Assembly (NCBI RefSeq): GCF_023715615.1
Contig: NZ_JAMBOM010000011.1
Span: 1 to 35,901, forward strand
From: Sporosarcina aquimarina
GTDB lineage: Bacteria; Bacillota; Bacilli; Bacillales_A; Planococcaceae
DNA: 35,901 bases
Reading direction: 5' to 3'
In this document: one piece after another, positions 32,209 to 35,901 of the stretch
How the letters are laid out: each line of letters starts with the position of its first letter
How positions within the stretch are numbered: the stretch's first letter is position 1
Program-made: the position numbers and the translations under genes
Notes under the pieces: generated by a model
What the model was told of the DNA's origin: nothing
The model's database searches: none
Seen by the model: only the letters and a program-made list of their open reading frames with translations

Positions 32209-32790
32209 ATGACACTACTTTCAACAATTTTAGAACATAACAATCAGTTCGTAACTGAGCATCAGTATGAAAAATACGCTACAACAAAATTCCCAAACAA
32301 ACGAATTGTTATCTTAACTTGTATGGACGCTCGTCTGACAGAACTCCTTCCAAGTGCTATGAACTTAAAACATGGAGACGCTAAAATCGTTAAAAGTGCT
32401 GGTGCTCTCGTTGCTCATCCATTTGGTAGTATTATGCGCAGTCTACTTATAGCTATCTATGAGTTACAAGCTGATGAAGTATACATTATCGGTCATTACG
32501 ATTGTGGTATGAGCTCCATTGACACCGAGTCAATTATCGACAAAATGGTAGCTAGAGGTATTGACCGTGATTTATTCAAAACTCTTGCCTATTCAGGCGT
32601 TGACCTTAAAGGTTGGCTACATGGATTCAAAGATGTGACTGCAAGCGTTAAACAAAGTGTTGATGCTGTCCGTAACCACCCATTGATGGATAAAACTGTT
32701 CCTATACATGGGCTTGTTATCCACCCCGATACCGGAAAACTTGATGTCATTGAAGATGGTTATTCAAAAACAACTGTACAAAACGACTAA
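32209..32790 (+). CDS. ytiB: Beta-class carbonic anhydrase-like protein (YtiB type)
   Basis: 193-aa cytosolic zinc enzyme, interconverting CO2 and bicarbonate. Zinc ligands are Cys38 (TCMDAR), His96 and Cys99 (GHYDCGM). The Asp40-Arg42 dyad of beta-carbonic anhydrases is intact. It resembles the YtiB subgroup of Bacillus, for which activity is less well established. The start follows CGGAGG with good spacing. It is a single gene between two terminators. Confidence 0.9.
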   Translation: MTLLSTILEHNNQFVTEHQYEKYATTKFPNKRIVILTCMDARLTELLPSAMNLKHGDAKIVKSAGALVAHPFGSIMRSLLIAIYELQADEVYIIGHYDCGMSSIDTESIIDKMVARGIDRDLFKTLAYSGVDLKGWLHGFKDVTASVKQSVDAVRNHPLMDKTVPIHGLVIHPDTGKLDVIEDGYSKTTVQND

Positions 32791-32820
32791 TTCCTTTTTA
32801 TTTCCCGGGAAATAGACAAT

Positions 32821-32872
32821 AAAAAACACATTGCCATTCAGCTTGTAGAAGCTTGTGGTAATGTGTTTTTTA
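32821..32872 (+). terminator. Terminator of ytiB
   Basis: AAAAACACATTgCCA (from 32822) pairs with TGGtAATGTGTTTTTT (to 32871), with an inner GCTTgtagAAGC stem. T tracts in both directions also suit the convergent GNAT gene. Confidence 0.85.
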
Positions 32873-32929
32873 TTGGTAAAACCATATCCGAAAGCGACTT
32901 TTCAAAAATCGCCATGCGGTCTTACCCTT

Positions 32930-33475
32930 TCAATAATTATCTTCAATTTGTGCATACATATAATGGTCTTCCCAAACACCATTAATGTAAAGTAATTTCC
33001 GATGTAATCCTTCTCGTTCAAACTTCGTCTTTTCAAGGACTCGAATGGATGCAACATTACGAGGTGATACATATGCTTCCACACGGTGTAATCCTACTGT
33101 TTCGAAAGCAAATTTCGTTGCCATCTCGAGTGCTTCCGTTCCTAACCCTTTTCCGGCTGACTCATGATCAATTGAATATCCTACAAATCCACTTGAAAAA
33201 GGTAATCGTTTTATACTGTAAAGCGAAATTTGTCCAACTAACCGGCTAGCTTCGCTGTCGAAAATACCAAAGTTATACTCTCGACGATCTCTCATTTGAT
33301 ATAGCGATTCACGAATTTTTTCCCTTTGCATGGGTACAGTATAGTAACTGGCATCATGACGTGGTTCGAACACAGTCCAATACTCTTTGTTTCGAGAAAC
33401 TAATTCTGTAAAAATCACAGCATCTTCTTCCGTTAAAATCCGTAAATAGCATGTTGTTCCTTCAAGTAGTATCAC
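32930..33475 (-). CDS. GNAT family N-acetyltransferase (RimJ/RimL-like)
   Basis: 181-aa acetyl-CoA-dependent acetyltransferase. The order of elements fits the RimJ/RimL/SpeG branch: N-terminal LLEGTTCYLRILTEEDA, central VGYSIDHESAGKGLGTEAL (the acetyl-CoA loop), then LHRVEAYVSPRNVASIRVLEK and the terminal HYMYAQ. It may modify the N-terminus of a ribosomal protein or a small amine; the substrate cannot be told. GTG start set by AAAGGTGG 8 nt upstream. Confidence 0.9.
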   Translation of the reverse strand: MILLEGTTCYLRILTEEDAVIFTELVSRNKEYWTVFEPRHDASYYTVPMQREKIRESLYQMRDRREYNFGIFDSEASRLVGQISLYSIKRLPFSSGFVGYSIDHESAGKGLGTEALEMATKFAFETVGLHRVEAYVSPRNVASIRVLEKTKFEREGLHRKLLYINGVWEDHYMYAQIEDNY

Positions 33476-33685
33476 GCTCTATTCCACCTTTTGTACGGGC
33501 CATTAGCCATTCCTTTTTCCTTTTCGTACATATATGTTTATGTAATCATTTTGCTTAGTATACCATGTTCTTCCCTTAAACAACTGCCCTATACCTACAC
33601 ACTTATGAGAATTGTTGCGAAAACTTCATATTTACTTTTTCACAACGTCCTATTTCCTAGTATACTGGTACGAGGAGGATATTTC

Positions 33686-34423
33686 ATGAAAAAAATGATT
33701 TTAGCTTTTGCTTTTCTTCTTTTAACAGCAGCACTTACTATTTCAAATTCGACACTGCTAAACGGGATGACTACAATAGAAATAGCCCATAAACTACCTA
33801 TTCTTCTTATGCCAGCAGACTTCACTTTCTTTATTAGACCCATTATTTTTGTATTTCTCGCATACTGGATTTTTAAATTCCATTCCAATGATTCGATTTC
33901 CACAAAACGTATTGTGCTATTCATGATTGCTTGTCTAGCAAATTCAGTATGGTTTCCATTGTGGCATTTTGGCTATTTCGGATGGGCATGTCTCTCTACA
34001 CTGGTAGCAGCCCTCTCACTTTATGGATTGTATCGTACTTATCCAGCCAAGCAAAATAGATGGGGGCATCGCATTCCAGTCGCACTTCTATTCTCTTGGA
34101 CAATCGTCAGCTTTGTTGTGAATGTTAACTATTTAATCGTTTGGGATGAATGGAATCGCTTAGGTCTTAGTTCCGTTCTCTGGACGATTATTAACTTAAC
34201 AATACTTGCAGCCGTTGCACTGCACTTTAGTTATCATCATCGGGATTGGGTTATTAGTACAGTTTTCATTTGGGTGTTTTTTGGTATTCTCTTGAATATT
34301 CAATTTGAAGAACTTTTCGTAACTTTATCCACTCTGTTCTTAATAGTGATTATGATATTAGGTATATTCATGTTCTCACCTTCGGCTCCCTCAAAAAAAA
34401 ATATTGAAGAGACGTCGTTTTAG
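33686..34423 (+). CDS. Multi-pass membrane protein, TspO/MBR-like
   Basis: 245-aa very hydrophobic protein with about seven helices. A run of aromatic residues around NSVWFPLWHFGYFGWACLST (from about residue 90) and a short helix-loop-helix pattern recall tryptophan-rich TspO-related proteins, but the match is weak and the ligand is unknown. The ATG at 33686 follows GGAGG with 7-nt spacing; the longer frame from 33491 has no such signal. A promoter-like TTTCAC-17-TATACT precedes it. The terminator stem overlaps its last codons. Confidence 0.7.
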   Translation: MKKMILAFAFLLLTAALTISNSTLLNGMTTIEIAHKLPILLMPADFTFFIRPIIFVFLAYWIFKFHSNDSISTKRIVLFMIACLANSVWFPLWHFGYFGWACLSTLVAALSLYGLYRTYPAKQNRWGHRIPVALLFSWTIVSFVVNVNYLIVWDEWNRLGLSSVLWTIINLTILAAVALHFSYHHRDWVISTVFIWVFFGILLNIQFEELFVTLSTLFLIVIMILGIFMFSPSAPSKKNIEETSF

Positions 34424-34454
34424 CAATTATCTGTTGCTAAGACGACGTTTTTTT
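34412..34454 (+). terminator. Terminator overlapping the end of the TspO-like gene
   Basis: ACGTCGTTTTAGCAA (34412-34426, including the stop codon) pairs with TTGCTAAGACGACGT (34433-34447), followed by TTTTTTT. Confidence 0.9.
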
Positions 34455-34555
34455 GAAATAACCTTTTTTAAGGAACAATTAAATTAGATGTGCTTTTTAT
34501 GCGTTGGTTTGGCAATACTACTAATACGGAATTGTCAGAAAGGAGAAGAACTATT

Positions 34556-34921
34556 TTGGATAACTCGAAATTACTTTCTTCACTCAGCTATTTTAGTGTT
34601 CTTTTTGCACCTTTATTATTGCCCTTCATCGTTTGGATTGTTGCTGATAATCGTGATGTCAAACATCATTCAAAACGAGCCCTTATTTCTCATCTCATCC
34701 CAACAGTGTTGTTAGTTGCAGCTAGTCTAATATCATTTTTTCAATTCTTTTCGTTTCGTCAAACTTCAACGGATTTTCTCCACTCTCAAAGTTTGCTTGC
34801 AGCTCCTGATTCCATAGGCTTTTGGGGGGCGGCACCAATTCTTTTTATGATGATGTATAGTTTCCTGTTTCTGATTGTTCTCATCTGGAATGTTGTACAA
34901 GGTGTGAAAGTATTTAAATAA
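34556..34921 (+). CDS. DUF4870 family membrane protein
   Basis: 121-aa protein with three or four hydrophobic segments. The start SKLLSSLSYFSVLFAPLLLPFIVW and the middle HHSKRALISHLIP match the DUF4870 pattern (helix, ...H..A..., helices). The function is unknown. TTG at 34556 is preferred because AAAGGAG is 10 nt upstream and the hydrophobic domain starts right after; the ATG frame from 34490 has no binding site. Confidence 0.72.
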   Translation: MDNSKLLSSLSYFSVLFAPLLLPFIVWIVADNRDVKHHSKRALISHLIPTVLLVAASLISFFQFFSFRQTSTDFLHSQSLLAAPDSIGFWGAAPILFMMMYSFLFLIVLIWNVVQGVKVFK

Positions 34922-34960
34922 GAGTAAACTGTCTGCTCGGGTAATTCCCTTTAAATGTGT

Positions 34961-35751
<791 letters not shown>

Positions 35752-35774
35752 ACAAAAACGTACGCCATGAGAAG

Positions 35775-35901
35775 TGAACTGCTCCCTGTCAAGTAGACAG
35801 TGGAAATAATAAAAAATCGTTAAGCGGCTTGAGCTCTGAATTCTAAAGGGCTTAAGCCGTTTAATCGTTTTTGGTAACGACTTGTATTATAGAAGTGAAT
35901 A
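35775..35901 (-). mobile_element. IS3-family insertion sequence, one end
   Basis: The element end starts TGAACTGCTCCCTGTCAAGT and continues GACAG, a terminal inverted repeat typical of IS3-family (IS150-group-like) elements with the TG dinucleotide at the tip. The transposase C-terminus lies just inside it on minus. The rest lies outside the window. Confidence 0.82.
35820..35901 (-). CDS. IS3-family transposase (OrfB), C-terminal end, partial
   Basis: The last 26 residues read IHFYNTSRYQKRLNGLSP then LEFRAQAA and stop. They match the final part of the IS3 OrfB integrase (YN..R.Q..L.GLSP.E.R). The start is beyond the right edge. The stop lies 45 bp from the element tip, as usual for the family. 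Confidence 0.85.
   Translation of the reverse strand, partial: IHFYNTSRYQKRLNGLSPLEFRAQAA

Noticed and set aside
33491..33685. 65-codon N-terminal extension of the TspO-like protein
   Set aside because: A strong GGAGG before the ATG at 33686 and a promoter inside the extension show the gene starts later.

Overview
This window reads as chromosomal DNA of a spore-forming Bacillales bacterium, most likely Planococcaceae (Sporosarcina-like). Spore genes (gamma-type SASP, PdaA) and putative sigma-G promoters point to endospore formation. Gene content and order match the Bacillus subtilis region next to rrnD (ygxA, ygzB, perR, bcp, gsaB, ygaE, ygaD, ygaC, sspE, mutY, yfhP, yfhH, recX, yfhF, then pdaA, a YfkF-like MFS gene, yfkH, yfkK and mapB). 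The genus is inferred from protein similarity and synteny remembered from B. subtilis. Only 44 nt of 16S rRNA are present.

Layout. 1-0.5 kb: 5' end of a 16S gene reading out of the window, with its leader and two promoters. 0.5-6.5 kb: ygxA, ygzB, perR with a perfect Per box, a hydroxyacid dehydrogenase coupled to a peroxiredoxin, hemL and ygaE. 6.5-12.2 kb: a five-gene dipeptide/oligopeptide ABC importer operon on the minus strand, which I do not place in this position in B. subtilis. 12.3-20.3 kb: ygaD exporter, ygaC, sspE, mutY, yfhP, yfhH, recX, yfhF, pdaA. 20.3-24.6 kb: MFS transporter, OsmC protein, a 54-aa SE1561-type protein and a PfeT/ZosA-like metal-efflux ATPase. A promoter-terminator pair at 22.0-22.16 kb on the minus strand looks like an unannotated small RNA. 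24.6-25.5 kb: a decayed island with a 5' transposase fragment abutting a 3' fragment in the opposite orientation, flanked by nested inverted repeats. 25.5-35.7 kb: yihY/yfkH with a YtxH-like gene, an alanine symporter, yfkK, motAB, an M29 aminopeptidase, a 46-aa membrane protein, a beta-carbonic anhydrase, a GNAT enzyme, two small membrane proteins and a type I methionine aminopeptidase. The window ends inside an IS3-family element.

How the parts work together. Peroxide and metal stress is the clearest theme: PerR, the Bcp peroxiredoxin, an OsmC-like protein, MutY, and a P1B-4 ATPase whose promoter carries a near-consensus Per box. This is consistent with a PerR-repressed iron-efflux pump. 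Other regulatory signals can be read directly: sigma-G-like promoters for sspE and pdaA, a sigma-D-like promoter for motAB, and a sigma-B-like promoter for the ytxH-like/yihY pair.

Most of the window is ordinary core genome. The parts least explained by known genes are the minus-strand sRNA candidate with repeated AGGA motifs and the decayed island between pfeT and yihY.
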